From positions 8,804,001-8,868,000 of the forward strand of contig NC_071331.1 in assembly GCF_010183535.1 (NCBI RefSeq): 64,000 nt of DNA, in the 5' to 3' direction. The stretch's first letter is position 1. Every line of letters begins with the position of its first letter. Made by a program: the position numbers and the translations under genes. The notes beneath the pieces are model-generated. The model saw nothing but the letters and a program-made list of their open reading frames with translations, did no database searches and was not told the DNA's origin. Positions 1 to 10,230 of the stretch are shown here, one piece after another. This DNA is from Caenorhabditis remanei (taxonomy: Eukaryota > Nematoda > Chromadorea > Rhabditida > Rhabditidae).

Positions 1-78
1 AAATACCATATTTAAAGAACAGTGGATTATTATTGTTTATTTGTCAGCCATCTCTCTTCACTGTCTTTTCTGTGACAG

Positions 79-982
79 TAATGAGAAATGTAAAAATTCG
101 TTCGATGTAGAATGCCCTCCAGGAACAAAGTGCTACACAGTGAAAAAACGCGGCGTTGGTAAGTGAATAATCCAAAAGAGATGCCTTTAGTGAAATCTGA
201 TTCCAGTCACCGACAGAGGATGCGCTCATTCATGTGAACATGTTATTAACTTGAGGTCATCAGCAATTTGCCAAGATTGCCATAGTGATTACTGTAACCG
301 TGAAAATGTATTACCGCATAACGTCGACATTGAACATCATCAAAATGAGAATGGTGAAATCAAAACACTCAAAGAAGGAGAAGGTTCTCGTGAGTTTTTC
401 TGTTTAAATTATTTCATAAGTTCAAGGCTGTTGAAAATCGCGGCTTTAAAATCTAACTTTAAAATCTCAAAAAGCCGCGGCTTTCTAGCATATCAACTGA
501 AAACATGACTTGATATGCTTTTGACTTTTTGGTACAAATCTGACAACCAGGGTTCGACCCAACCTCGTGGCAAAACTTTTTTGTTTTTTGTTTTTGACTT
601 TTTGGTAACAATCTGATCACCAGGATTCGACCCCTCCGGTATCAAAAAAAATTTGGCACGAGTGGGGATCGAACCCCGGTTGTTAGATTGGTACCAGAAA
701 ACAAAAAACCAGCAAAACTTTTTTCAAAAACGACAAAGTTTTGCAACTTTAAAAAAAGCCGCGGCTTTTTAATTTTTTTTCTTCTCGCGGCCGGCCGTGC
801 GACAGCCTTGATAAGTTTCAGTTTTTTTAGAAAAAGTAATGGGGCACGGTTTCCTCACCACAATGGAACCTGAAGAAACCTCGTGGTGGTCATTTCTATG
901 GCCATTTGGATCTTCTACTGCAAATTCCTTATTTGGGATTCATATAATTGCTTTTCCCGTTGTTTTAAGAATACTTTTGTGA
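79..982 (+). CDS. Ly6-like cysteine-rich protein, copy 1 (5' end outside window)
   Basis: Visible exons are 79-158, 207-389 and probably 831-982, all in one frame. The mature part has the spaced cysteines of a three-finger (Ly6/uPAR-like) fold, ending in the CxxCHSDYCN motif at the close of exon 2. The last exon encodes a Trp-rich and then hydrophobic C-terminus (SWWSFLWPFG followed by an aliphatic run), which suggests a GPI-anchor signal and a cell-surface protein. The signal-peptide exon would lie before base 1. The second intron is enlarged by a 400-bp repeat, and the acceptor used by copy 2 (AATAATAG) is changed here to TAATGG; an upstream TTTTTTTAG at 822-830 keeps the frame open. Family assignment rests on the cysteine pattern alone. 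Expression is uncertain. Confidence 0.55.
425..830. repeat. Inverted repeat with tRNA-like T-arm motifs in a Ly6-like intron
   Basis: This insertion is present in copy 1 and absent from the matching intron of copy 2. Both ends carry AAAGCCGCGGCTTT-type palindromes (near 470-485 and 755-770). Between them are three short blocks resembling the 3' half of a tRNA (near 540-580, 600-640 and, inverted, 655-700), each with a T-loop such as GGGGTTCGATCCCC. It may be a tRNA-derived SINE-like or foldback element; no intact tRNA cloverleaf is visible. Confidence 0.4.
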
Positions 983-2089
983 GTTTTTGTCATACATTTA
1001 TTCAAGTTGCAATTTTTCTTAAATCGATTTTTTTATTATTCGATCACATGGATGTTTGAAACTTAATGAAAGGAAAATGGATGGATCATTTTCGAACTGA
1101 AGCAGAAGGTTTGAACAAAATAGAATACGAAAACTTTCTAGAGAGAGACCGAAATGATTGTAGCCGTCGCATGCTGCAAAGTTATCTAAACCCCATGAAA
1201 CCGATTTGGCTTTTCGGTGTTAAGAACTCACTGAACTTTTATGGAATTCATAAGCTGTTTTGGAATTTTGGAAAAAGGGTAACAGTAATTATCAAACTAA
1301 ATAGTATCAATTACAATAACGAACAAGAAACCGGTATAGTACCAACGATAAGTTAGTAGATCATTGAATATAAATTTCAAAGTCAGCTTGATTTCAAATT
1401 ATTGAGACTATCTAGATAGGAATCACTTCATCAGATTATTCAATAAAAACAGGTTGATTTCACATGTCTTTTTGATTTCGCAGGTATTTCCATTAGTCGG
1501 CTCGATTGGTCGACAGTCGGGGGTCGGACCAAAACCGGCATGACTGATATTCCTTATTCCGAACTACGTCTCTCTTACCTCAACACAGTTCACGTTAGAA
1601 CCACCAAGTTCGTTTCACCATAATATCAAAATTCAGTTACTTCGTTCGCTTTATAATAGTTAAAAACATGAATATCATAATCGATGAGAGGCGAAGATAA
1701 TTTTCCAAGGAAGAAGAAAAACTGTCTAGATAGTGAAACAGACAAGGAAGAAAAATGGTTGGAAAATATGTGTTTCAGTCGTATTATAAAAGTTATGATA
1801 CATTAAAACTCTAGTCAACAGACGACACAAATGACAAAATAGTCAATTTACTATGTCAACTGATTTGAAATGATACACCGGACTTTTCAAGGAGTTGATA
1901 ACGAGTGGATCACAAAATAAACCTTCATAGGCAATAACCGCAACGAATTATCAGCGTTCCGTTTCTTTTAAATATTTCAACACTTAGAAACATCAATGTT
2001 TCAGTTCCAATACTTTTTCTTCTTCACTTAGTTTAAATTAGTTCACCTTCCCGAATTATAACCAACGAAAAAAATTTCCTGTTTCCCAT
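983..2089. other. Non-coding stretch of duplication unit 1
   Basis: No credible gene is seen. Much of this stretch is paralogous to 3816-5090, including a roughly 130-bp block near 1485-1625 (matching about 4570-4705) that contains GTCGGCTCGAT-like sequence. The two stretches share order and strand, consistent with an old tandem duplication carrying the Ly6-like gene and the xdh scraps. Confidence 0.5.
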
Positions 2090-2440
2090 TTCTTTTATCC
2101 TTTGTTACTACATTTCCGTATACTCTTTGGTCTGCATTGTATACTATCTCACCTGCAAATTCTTGGTATGCAATCCCTGTCCCATTAAAACATTCTGTGC
2201 ATCAATTTCGGTACTTTGTCAGTGGACATGTCATGTATATGAACTTTTTCGATTGGGAATTCGAGACAGCGAGAAGCGATCTGAGAATACAGAAACAAGC
2301 ATAAACTTTCAAGAAATTGGGATAAAACATTTCGGAAACCGTGAAAACTGTAATTCAAAATAAAAAATGCTCTGTTCCCCATTGCTCTTATCATTTGATA
2401 CAACATTTCCGTATACTTCTCGCTCATTTTGCGTTTTTCC
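2090..2440 (-). pseudogene. xdh fragment: end of exon 14, intron 14 and start of exon 15 (unit 1)
   Basis: Read on the minus strand, this matches parts of xdh-1 intron 14 and the flanking exon ends (16290-16570): the GQGLHTK region and the VHIHD-STDKVP region are both recognisable. The pieces are out of order: an exon-15 start is followed directly by a second exon-14 end. Intron sequence is included, so the copy arose from genomic DNA, not from mRNA. It cannot encode an enzyme. Confidence 0.7.
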
Positions 2441-3311
2441 TATTATTATTCACATAAAATTTCTGCAACAAAATGTACTTGTCACTAATCTTCTATTTAA
2501 TTTCCATAACTGCAAATCAGAACCAACTTTGGGCTTTGAACAATGACTCTAGAGATCCACGCATTTTTAAAGCTTTGATTTTGGAAACCAGTATATAGTT
2601 ACTGATGTTTTCCTGTTAATTCCACATTGCAGTTCTACTTACTTTTGGAGTTTCAAAAATTAGGGAGATAGTGATAGTTTCGCTATGTATCTTCTGCTAT
2701 TTTCGAAAATTTTGAAATGAAGATTTCCTCACTGAAACATATACACAAGAAAATGTAGCGGTCCGGAACTTGTTGATAGTGGAAATATTAGTTTCCCAGA
2801 TGTTTCATGTTTCACCACATTTTGAAACGTGTTTGTTTTCTTTGTTTAGCCAATAAAAAGCAATTCTCGTTACGTCAATTGGAAATCGAGCTCTCTGCAG
2901 ACTTTCAACAAAGCTCTCTGTTTGTGGATTTTGCAATGAAATTTGTCAGTACTTACGGTTTGATTGAAGCAAAAAAGTGACAAGGTTAATACTCATGGAA
3001 TGAATCGCTAGAAGTTTTTTGTATTGGTGATTTTTTGTTAGCTGAAAAAAAGGTATTTTTAATGTTACCGTGACTTTTTTAGTAACCGGAAGTGTTTTTG
3101 AAATTTCTACATACCTTTTTTACTGAAACTTCGATACAGAGCAAAACTTAAAACATTTTGACTTGTACGGTTTTTTTTTAATAAACCAGGGGAAACAGAA
3201 AAATGACTTACTAAATTCTCTTCCTCACAATTTTTTATCACTATTACTGGCAAGTTTTCTTATCAGACACATTACTTCGCGTCACTATCAAATTTGTTAA
3301 GAAAATTTTAG
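2441..3311. other. Intergenic; short similarity to the region upstream of xdh-1
   Basis: The stretch 2445-2530 resembles 8560-8640 (shared TTTCTGCAACAAAATGTACTT). A short signal-peptide-like frame starts at ATG 2473, but no splice connection to the Ly6-like exon at 3312 is evident. Nothing else is supported. Confidence 0.4.
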
Positions 3312-3815
3312 TTTCCACTTCAAAAGTAATCAAATGTAAAGAATTTTTCGATGAAGAATGTCCAGAAACGACGAAGTGCTACACAGTGAAAAAATTATTT
3401 TTTGGTAAGTGAATTTTCCCCATGAGATGATTCTAGTCAGTTCTGATTTCAGTCACTGATAAAGGATGTGGACATTGTGAAGCTATTACGCTCAACCCAT
3501 CCTCATTTTGCAAAGATTGCCAAGATGATTACTGTAACCGTGAAATTGTATATCCGTATAACGTTGAACTTGATCAAATTGAGAATGGTAGAATCAAAAT
3601 ACTCAAAGAAGAAGATGGTTCCCGTAAGTTTTCTCTCAAAATAATTTAATTAGTTTCTATTTTTTTAAATAATAGGCCATGGTTGTCTCACAACCATGGA
3701 ACCTGAAGAAATCTCGTGGTGGTCATTTCTATGGCCATTTGGATCTTCTACTGCAAATTCCTATTTTGGAATTCATATAATTGCTCTTCCCGCTATTTTA
3801 AGAATATTTTTGTGA
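3312..3815 (+). CDS. Ly6-like cysteine-rich protein, copy 2 (first exon not found)
   Basis: Exons 3312-3404, 3453-3623 and 3676-3815 are in frame, with good GTAAGT donors and TTTTAG/TTTCAG-type acceptors. The protein parallels copy 1: CPETTKCYTV, then GCGHC, CKDCQDDYCN, an acidic linker and a WWSFLWPFG hydrophobic tail ending in a TGA stop. The CxDCxxDYCN ending is typical of Ly6/three-finger domains, and the tail suggests GPI anchoring. The signal-peptide exon is unassigned; it may lie in 2441-3311 or have been lost in the duplication. The gene could therefore be a partial duplicate. Copies 1 and 2 have clearly diverged, so this is not a recent event. Confidence 0.55.
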
Positions 3816-5089
3816 GTTTTCGGCATAAATTGATTCAAGTTGCAATTTTTTTCATTATTCGATCACATAGATATTTGAAGTTTTATGAAAAGAAAATTCA
3901 TGAAACATTTTCAAACTGAAAAAGAAAGTTTGAACCAAATAGAATCTGTCCGAGAGAAAGAGAGAGCGAAATGTATGTAGCCGTTTCATGCTGACAAGTT
4001 ATCCCAACACCAAAAAATCGATTAGATTTTTCAAAATAGATTATCCAAGTTATTGATTACTGTTACGCACTTATCAGTAAAATTAACAACATGAAACCGG
4101 TATAGTACCAACGATAAGTTAGTAGATCGTTGAATATAAATTGCAATGTCATTTTGATTTCAAATTATTGAGATGATACATATGAGAAAATCTGGAAAGG
4201 AATCACGTCATTAGCTTATTTACTAAAAAAGTTCAAATCCAAAAGTTTTTAAAAAAAGTCTCTTGATTTGATTTCTCTGCTCACATCTATTGTGAAACTA
4301 TACCAAACATGCGAAACACATAGATGGCCGGAAATCTTCAATGTATTGGAATCTGGATAACCCAGTAAATATAAAGTTTCAAAAACTTTCACCTTGCTTC
4401 GGAGCGTCGCGATATAAAACAATGGAAGATTAGTTAAGTTTGAAACAGTTCTTTTGCGTCTCTTTTATTTCAGAGGATGATCACTGTTAAAAAATGAACA
4501 GTTCCACATTTCTGAAATTTGTGAAATTAGTAAATAATTTTAAACTACCGTCGATATTTTCAAGACTATTATTCGCAGGTATTCCATTGGTCGGCTCGAT
4601 CGATCGACAGTCGACCAATCCCAACTGGACTGATATTCCTTATCCCGAACTAGGTATCTCTCTCCTCAACATGGTTCACGTTAGAACCACCAAGTTCGTT
4701 TAACCATAATATCAAAATTCAGTTATTTTGTACGTTAAAAATTAGTTGAACAATATTGATAGAAAAAATATCAAGATATTGAAACGGACAAAAATATAAA
4801 CGGTTGGAAAATTTGTGTTTCAGTCGTATTGGAAAAGTTGTGATTTGTTTTTTAAGAATCTCACGAAGTGGTCGAACATGAGGAGTAGGTTAAGCTTTCA
4901 CAATATTTCCGGACTTTTCAAGGAGTTGATAACGAGTGGATCACAAAATAAACCTTCATAGACAATAACTGCAACGTATTATCAGCGTTCCATTTCTTTT
5001 AAATATTTCAACACTTAGAAACAGCAATGTTTCAGTTGCAATACTTTTTCTTCTTCACCTAGTTTGTTCAGCTTCGAATTATAACCAAC
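3816..5089. other. Non-coding stretch of duplication unit 2
   Basis: This is paralogous to 983-2089, including the block near 4570-4705. The short open frame at 4494-4703 has no start context or splice partner and is not conserved as protein in unit 1, so no gene is called. Confidence 0.5.
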
Positions 5090-5600
5090 GAAAAAAAAAG
5101 TTCTGTTTCCCATTTCTTTTATCATTTGTTACTACATTTCCGTATACTCTTTGGTCTGCATTGTATACTATCTCACCTGCAAAATCTTGGTATGCAATCC
5201 CTGTCCCATTAAAACATTCTGTGCATCAATTTCGGTACTTTGTCAGTGGACATGTCATGAATATGAACTTTTTCGAATAGGAATTCGAGGCAGCGAGCGG
5301 CGATCTGAAAACTTTGAGAAAATAGAAAGCAAATTCCAAACATTTTCAAGCAATGGACATAAAACGTTTCCGAAACCGTGAAAAATGTAATTCAACACTT
5401 CAAAAAATCCCTGTTCCCCACTGCTCTGATAATTTGTTACTACATTTCCGTGTACTCTTCATTCTCTGTTAGCTCACCTGCAAAATCTTGGTATGCAATC
5501 CCTGTCCCATTTCCATTCCTCCATGAGATACAAGTACACTTCATGGGAAGTCATACTAATTGTAAGGGAGATTGTCGAATCATTAAAACAGGTTTAGTTT
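5090..5600 (-). pseudogene. xdh fragments: exon 14 end, intron 14, exon 15 start, rearranged (unit 2)
   Basis: On the minus strand there are an exon-14 end with its donor (about 5478-5542), intron 14, and an exon-15 start beginning at 5304 after a TTTTCAG. A second exon-14 end and intron 14 follow, at about 5095-5215. The lower part matches unit 1 (2090-2440). The order exon14-intron-exon15-exon14-intron shows local tandem duplication after the copy had moved away from xdh-1. No open frame survives. Confidence 0.7.
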
Positions 5601-5700
5601 GAGAACATTTATGAATTCGGATGAACAGAAAAAGTTCAGTTTCAACTTTTAAACTTCATATCAGTCTTAATTTTTTAATACTAATAATTAGCTGTCATTA

Positions 5701-6221
5701 AGGCTTCCATTTGGTCCAATTTTTGACCGACCCGGCCGACCCCCGACCGACCGATCGCCGACCTACGCAATTATTTCTGTCTGCATGCGCCATATTCGAC
5801 GGCAATTTTTGAAAAAAGAAATCGGCTGAAAACTGACATTTTTCCGTCAGTGGAACGACCAAAAGGAAAAAAACGGAATAATTTGAACAAAATTAGTACT
5901 TCGAACAATTTTTAATACCAATTTTCGGTCATAGTGCAATTTTTAATGGCCACAGGTTTATTATTCCGATTTGCAAAAATCACTCGAAATTCGTCAAATT
6001 TTTCAAAGTGAATCATGTTTTGACATAATTTTCAGCGCACTTTTCACAATTAGAATTTTGAAAATTATGAAAAAAATAAACTAAATTCAAACTTCCGCCG
6101 ATAAATACGCAAACACTTCACGCAAAAATGCGGATCTCGGTCGGCTCAGTCGGTCGGCAGTCGGTCGGGTCGGCGGTCGGTCGGCGGTCGGACCGAACCC
6201 GACTGGACCGAATGAAAGCCT
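5701..6221. mobile_element. GTCGG-rich TIR element with TA target duplication
   Basis: The ends are inverted (AGGCTTCCATTTGGTCC on the left, GGACCGAATGAAAGCCT on the right), and TA flanks the element at 5699-5700 and 6222-6223. Both subterminal regions are rich in GTCGG/CCGAC repeats, so the 521 bp can fold back. It carries no coding frame and looks like a Tc/mariner-type MITE. It sits among the scrambled antisense xdh pieces. Confidence 0.6.
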
Positions 6222-6360
6222 TAGATACAAGCACACTTCCATCGGTATAAACCAATACAAGAGCACCAGCTTAATTCAGTTGTTTCAGTCCGAAACCGAT
6301 ACCGAATCGAGTTGGAGTTAAGTAGATTCCACGTTTACGGAATTTGTTGTTTCTGGAAAT
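6222..6360 (-). pseudogene. xdh exon 14 fragment
   Basis: On the minus strand from 6352, after a TTTCCAG-type acceptor, this matches the start of xdh-1 exon 14 (16133 onward: the [15 protein letters not shown] region with substitutions). It stops abruptly at the TIR element. In-frame changes, including a stop from CAA to TAA, are present. Copied intron-13 sequence continues at 6380-6480. Confidence 0.75.
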
Positions 6361-6540
6361 GGGAAGCCATACTAATCCTAAAAAGTATCGGATTATTGAT
6401 ATTGGTTTGGTTTGAGAACATTTATGGATTCGGATAAACAGAAAAAGTTCAGTTTCAACTTTTCTACTTCATACCAGTCTTCATTTTTTCATAATAATCA
6501 TGAACAGTCATCGCTTTTAAGAATCCTGATAAAAACTCAC

Positions 6541-6876
6541 TGATTGAAGGTGTTCACTTCCTCCAGTCTCCTATCATAATCACTATTCATTCGACATTCA
6601 TCCCAAGTTCTCTTCACATTACACTGATTCAAATGCATTCCAAATGGACTACAATCTACTTCTTCATAGAAATTAAATTATTCTCTCTTATCTCATCATG
6701 ATTCCATCCGAACTTCTCTGCCACGTGTTTCACCATTATCTCAGTTCCAAACATTCCTTGTGGGCCACCGAATCCACGGAATGCTGTGTTGGATGCCAGG
6801 TTGGTTTTACATATTTTTCCGGTGATGTCAGCGTTGGCGAACTTGTACACGTTATCCGCGTGGACCATGGCTCGTT
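6541..6876 (-). pseudogene. xdh exon 13 fragment with frameshift
   Basis: This is a full-length antisense copy of xdh-1 exon 13 with both splice sites preserved (acceptor just above 6876, donor just below 6541). It encodes the Moco-domain stretch including FRGFGGPQG. It is 336 bases against 331 in xdh-1: a 5-base insertion after the IRE codons shifts the frame into a stop. With the neighbouring exon-14 and exon-15 scraps, it is the best preserved part of an inverted partial duplicate of xdh-1. Confidence 0.85.
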
Positions 6877-6899
6877 CTGGAAATAAAATAATAGACACT

Positions 6900-9800
6900 T
6901 AAGTTTGAGACATATGTAGCTGAAACCGGTTCCTCTCGGTCGCTCAGAACATTTTTCTAGATACCAAAAAACTGCCGAGACCAACTTCGGATCTTAATTT
7001 TCCTGCCGTTTCTCATTGACATAAAATACCCAGTTTGATGCGTTCTAAGTTGACATTTCGAGTTTTTTTAGACAGCTAAAAAAATTAAGTATTCTGAATC
7101 AAAAAATAATTTCAAAGCTTGACACTTCACAATTCATAGAAACCTTCGTTTGATAATTACGCCCGATTGTTAAAAGTAAAGACAAACATCAACCAAGAAC
7201 CAATCATATCTTGAATTACATTTATAGATACAGTGTTTGAAACAGATCATTCATGAAACATATTTTTGCAGTTGTATCATCACATGATTTTGGCAGTTAT
7301 AGTTCTTTCACAACTGCATTGTGATTCGTTCAATAATTTCTATAGTAGTGGTTTTTAGGAACACGCGTCAAATTTAAATTAGGAAAGGTATTATCAGAGA
7401 AGTGTCTGGAAACTTTTTTCAGGTTTCACATCGTCCTTATTAAAAACTAACATTTTCTTCAAGTAGTGGTCCGTTTTCACACATAACATAAAGTGCACCA
7501 CTCTTGACCAATCTGCTTTTTCAAACGTTTTAATAAAAATATGACTTTTCAATTTTCTGTAAATGTATTCAGCTGTCAGCGTACAGTCTAGTAATAAATG
7601 TAAAACTGAATCAATTTCAGATATGGTAGAGACTGGGAATAAGATTAGTTGATGAACATTAAAAGAAGGAAACTCAAAGGAAATTCATACCCTGAAAAGA
7701 ATTTTTCTTCAGTTTCTAAGAATTTATTTATAGGAAGAAATTTTAAAAATTTGATAGGTATCCAAAACTCGAAAACACGTATTCATGACTAGTTACGGGG
7801 TGAGACCTGTATGGTTAGAAAGGAATTCGGCTGGGATTTCCTAAACTATTTTCTACTTTTGAAAAACGCATCCAAGAATCGAGAAAATTGACCTCAACGT
7901 TCAGTCTGGGTTTGGCTCCTATGGACGCCATTGTTTCTTAAAATAGGCGATATTTTTCTGGAAATTGATTATTTCTGTTTTTATGATCCTTCGTAACAAT
8001 TATGCCTTATTCTCCTTTTTTGATTAATCAAAGTACACGAAATGCTATTTCGCTGTCAAACCGCAGTTTATTTTGAGCATACTTGTCACGGGCCGGGCCG
8101 GGCCGGGCCGAGCCGAAACCAGGAAAAATCTCGGCCCGGCCCGGCCCGCTCGGCCCGTTTTGAAACATTTTTTCAAAATATTTTGAGTTTTTGAACTTTT
8201 TTTGGAAATTTTTTGAAATTTTTTGAAAAAAGTATAGTTTTCGAATAAACATTTAAAATTGAATCAAAATGTGAATATGTAATGATAGTTTAAGCATTTT
8301 TACTGTTTTTTTTCGAAAAATTTCAAAAAAAAAAATTGGTAAAAATGGGTACCCATTTTTGAATCCGGGCCGCCGGGCCGGGCCGGGCCAAGAGAAATTT
8401 CGGCCCGGCCCGATTTTTGACAAGTATGATTTTGAGTGTTTAAACGAGATTTCCTTTTTTCACATTTGTATGATACCATTCAGGAAGTAAATTACATACG
8501 TCCAGGATTTCTACATTTCAAATTTTTTATGAATCAGTCCAAAAGTTGAGTGTTTCCTTGTATCATTCATATAAAATTTCTGCAACAAAATGTACTTGCC
8601 ACCAATCTCCGATTCAATTTCCATAATCCCTTCACACTCTCCACTTCCTCATCACAGTTTTTCTCTTCATTTCCATATTCCACTCGCCAAAAACCAAAAA
8701 CTGCCGAATCGACAAAAATCAAATGTTCTCTTTTTTCCCGATTTGACTCTTCTCCTTTCTTCAGCACACGGAGCTTACCTTTCCCATGATAAGAAAATAA
8801 GTACTAGATAAGATAAGAAGGGGTTTAGAGATGAGAGAAAGTGTTGGTGGAGGAGAGACGCAGAGACGCAACGTGACTTGATTTCAAGATAATAATGAAA
8901 AAGAGAAAGAGAAGAATAGTTGATAGTGGAGTGATCATTATTCCAGGTTTTAACAGTATTATTTTGGAAAGTTCTAGAATTTTAATTTTTTGTTGACGTT
9001 TTTTTAGCGGACTCTTTTGTCATCATTTTCGAAATATGATACGTTAAAATATCACCTGTTCCCTTCAATCGGTTTTTCAAAACATGCCACTTGAAACAGA
9101 AACAGTATCATTTTTTGATTTTTGATATTTCTCTGCCCACATACATATTACCCTCAATTTCTATTTCCATCACGTGGTCAGTCTACCGTTTTGACACGCA
9201 TGAATGATTATTCTTTTTCTTTTTTTTTCCACTGTGTAGATTTCATTTTGATTGATTTTGTAAACTTTTTTTCTAATTTGTGGCTGCGAAAAAATTGAGT
9301 ACGGGTTTATGTGTCTATGAGATTATTATGAGTCAATGGTGGGAATTAAAAAGTTTTTGTTTGTGAGAAAGTCAGTGACAAAGTTTTGTCAAAATTTACA
9401 GTTTCAGTGAAATAATTTCTATCAGTCCTGCAATTAAAATTACAAGCTTTTGGCATCACCGTTTATTTCGATTATAGATTTCTACTGTGTAGATCACGTA
9501 CCAGTGTCTATAGATTAGTTCATTGGTACCAAGTTAATCACTGATTGTTATACAAAATAATAATCTGGAAGAAGTACAGAATAAGTCAGCAGTGTTTATT
9601 TAAATTCACTGAAACACAACATTTTTGCTGCCTCTGAAGTCACCTAGGGTCTTTGACTATCGCCGTGAAAATGTTTACCGTTTCTGTGAACCGCTGAGTT
9701 CCAGCTTTTTATCCCTTAACTGGTAATATTATCGTCGCCGGATCCTACTGTCATCAAAAGTATAAGCTAAATACAGTTTTTACAACTGCTCTCCGCCGAA

Positions 9801-10220
9801 ATCCCCTTACGAAGTGTCTTTTTTTCTTTGTATCTTTCAAACTTCTAGAATTTCGTTAGGGCGCAGTTGGAAGAACCGTGCCGCGCTTATAACCATGATC
9901 AAATCATGAAAAAAATAATTTCAGAAAAAAGCTTTCTTCTACATTCATTTTTGCAAAATTATTGTGACTCTGGTTTGTGACCCTGGTTATCACTTCTTCA
10001 TAATTAACAAAAATTCTATACTTTTCATTTCTTCCTTTTTTTAATATCATTATGTATTATCAAAAAAATCAGTTTCAATAAAATGCTAAATCCTCAGCTG
10101 AATATTGTTTTTCTGATACTTGCACATTATAATTACTTGCAATGTTCCGTTTCTATGAGTTCTTAAATCATATTATTAATATTATTGATATTTCAATTTG
10201 AATTTGACCTATTCTGAAAT
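6900..10220. other. Intergenic region upstream of xdh-1
   Basis: No supported gene is seen. Apart from the GC-rich MITE at 8078-8428 this is AT-rich sequence. The stretch 8560-8640 has a weak copy at 2445-2530. The short frames at 8550-8811 overlap on both strands and lack splice or start context. Regulatory sites for xdh-1 would be expected here, but I cannot point to one. Confidence 0.5.
8078..8428. mobile_element. GGCCCGGCCC-rich hAT-type MITE, copy 1
   Basis: The terminal inverted repeats are CATACTTGTC and GACAAGTATG, flanked by an exact 8-bp duplication ATTTTGAG on both sides. Subterminal blocks are runs of GGCCGGGCC and its complement; the centre is AT-rich. The 8-bp duplication points to hAT-type transposition. 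Related copies lie at 23248, 58285 and 63081. Confidence 0.8.
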
Positions 10221-10230
10221 TTCCAGAAAA
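10221..10230 (+). promoter_or_regulatory. Splice acceptor just before the xdh-1 start codon
   Basis: TTTCCAG ends at 10226, four bases before the ATG at 10231, preceded by AT-rich sequence and no nearby exon. This is the usual arrangement of an SL1 trans-splice site in nematodes. A conventional 5'UTR intron is also possible. Confidence 0.5.

Noticed and set aside
640..700. A tRNA gene on the minus strand
   Set aside because: Only the T-arm and 3' end resemble a tRNA; no D arm, anticodon arm or acceptor pairing can be found.
8550..8811. Overlapping frames on both strands upstream of xdh-1
   Set aside because: No splice signals, no start context, and composition-driven (Ser/Pro-rich or Glu/Lys-rich).
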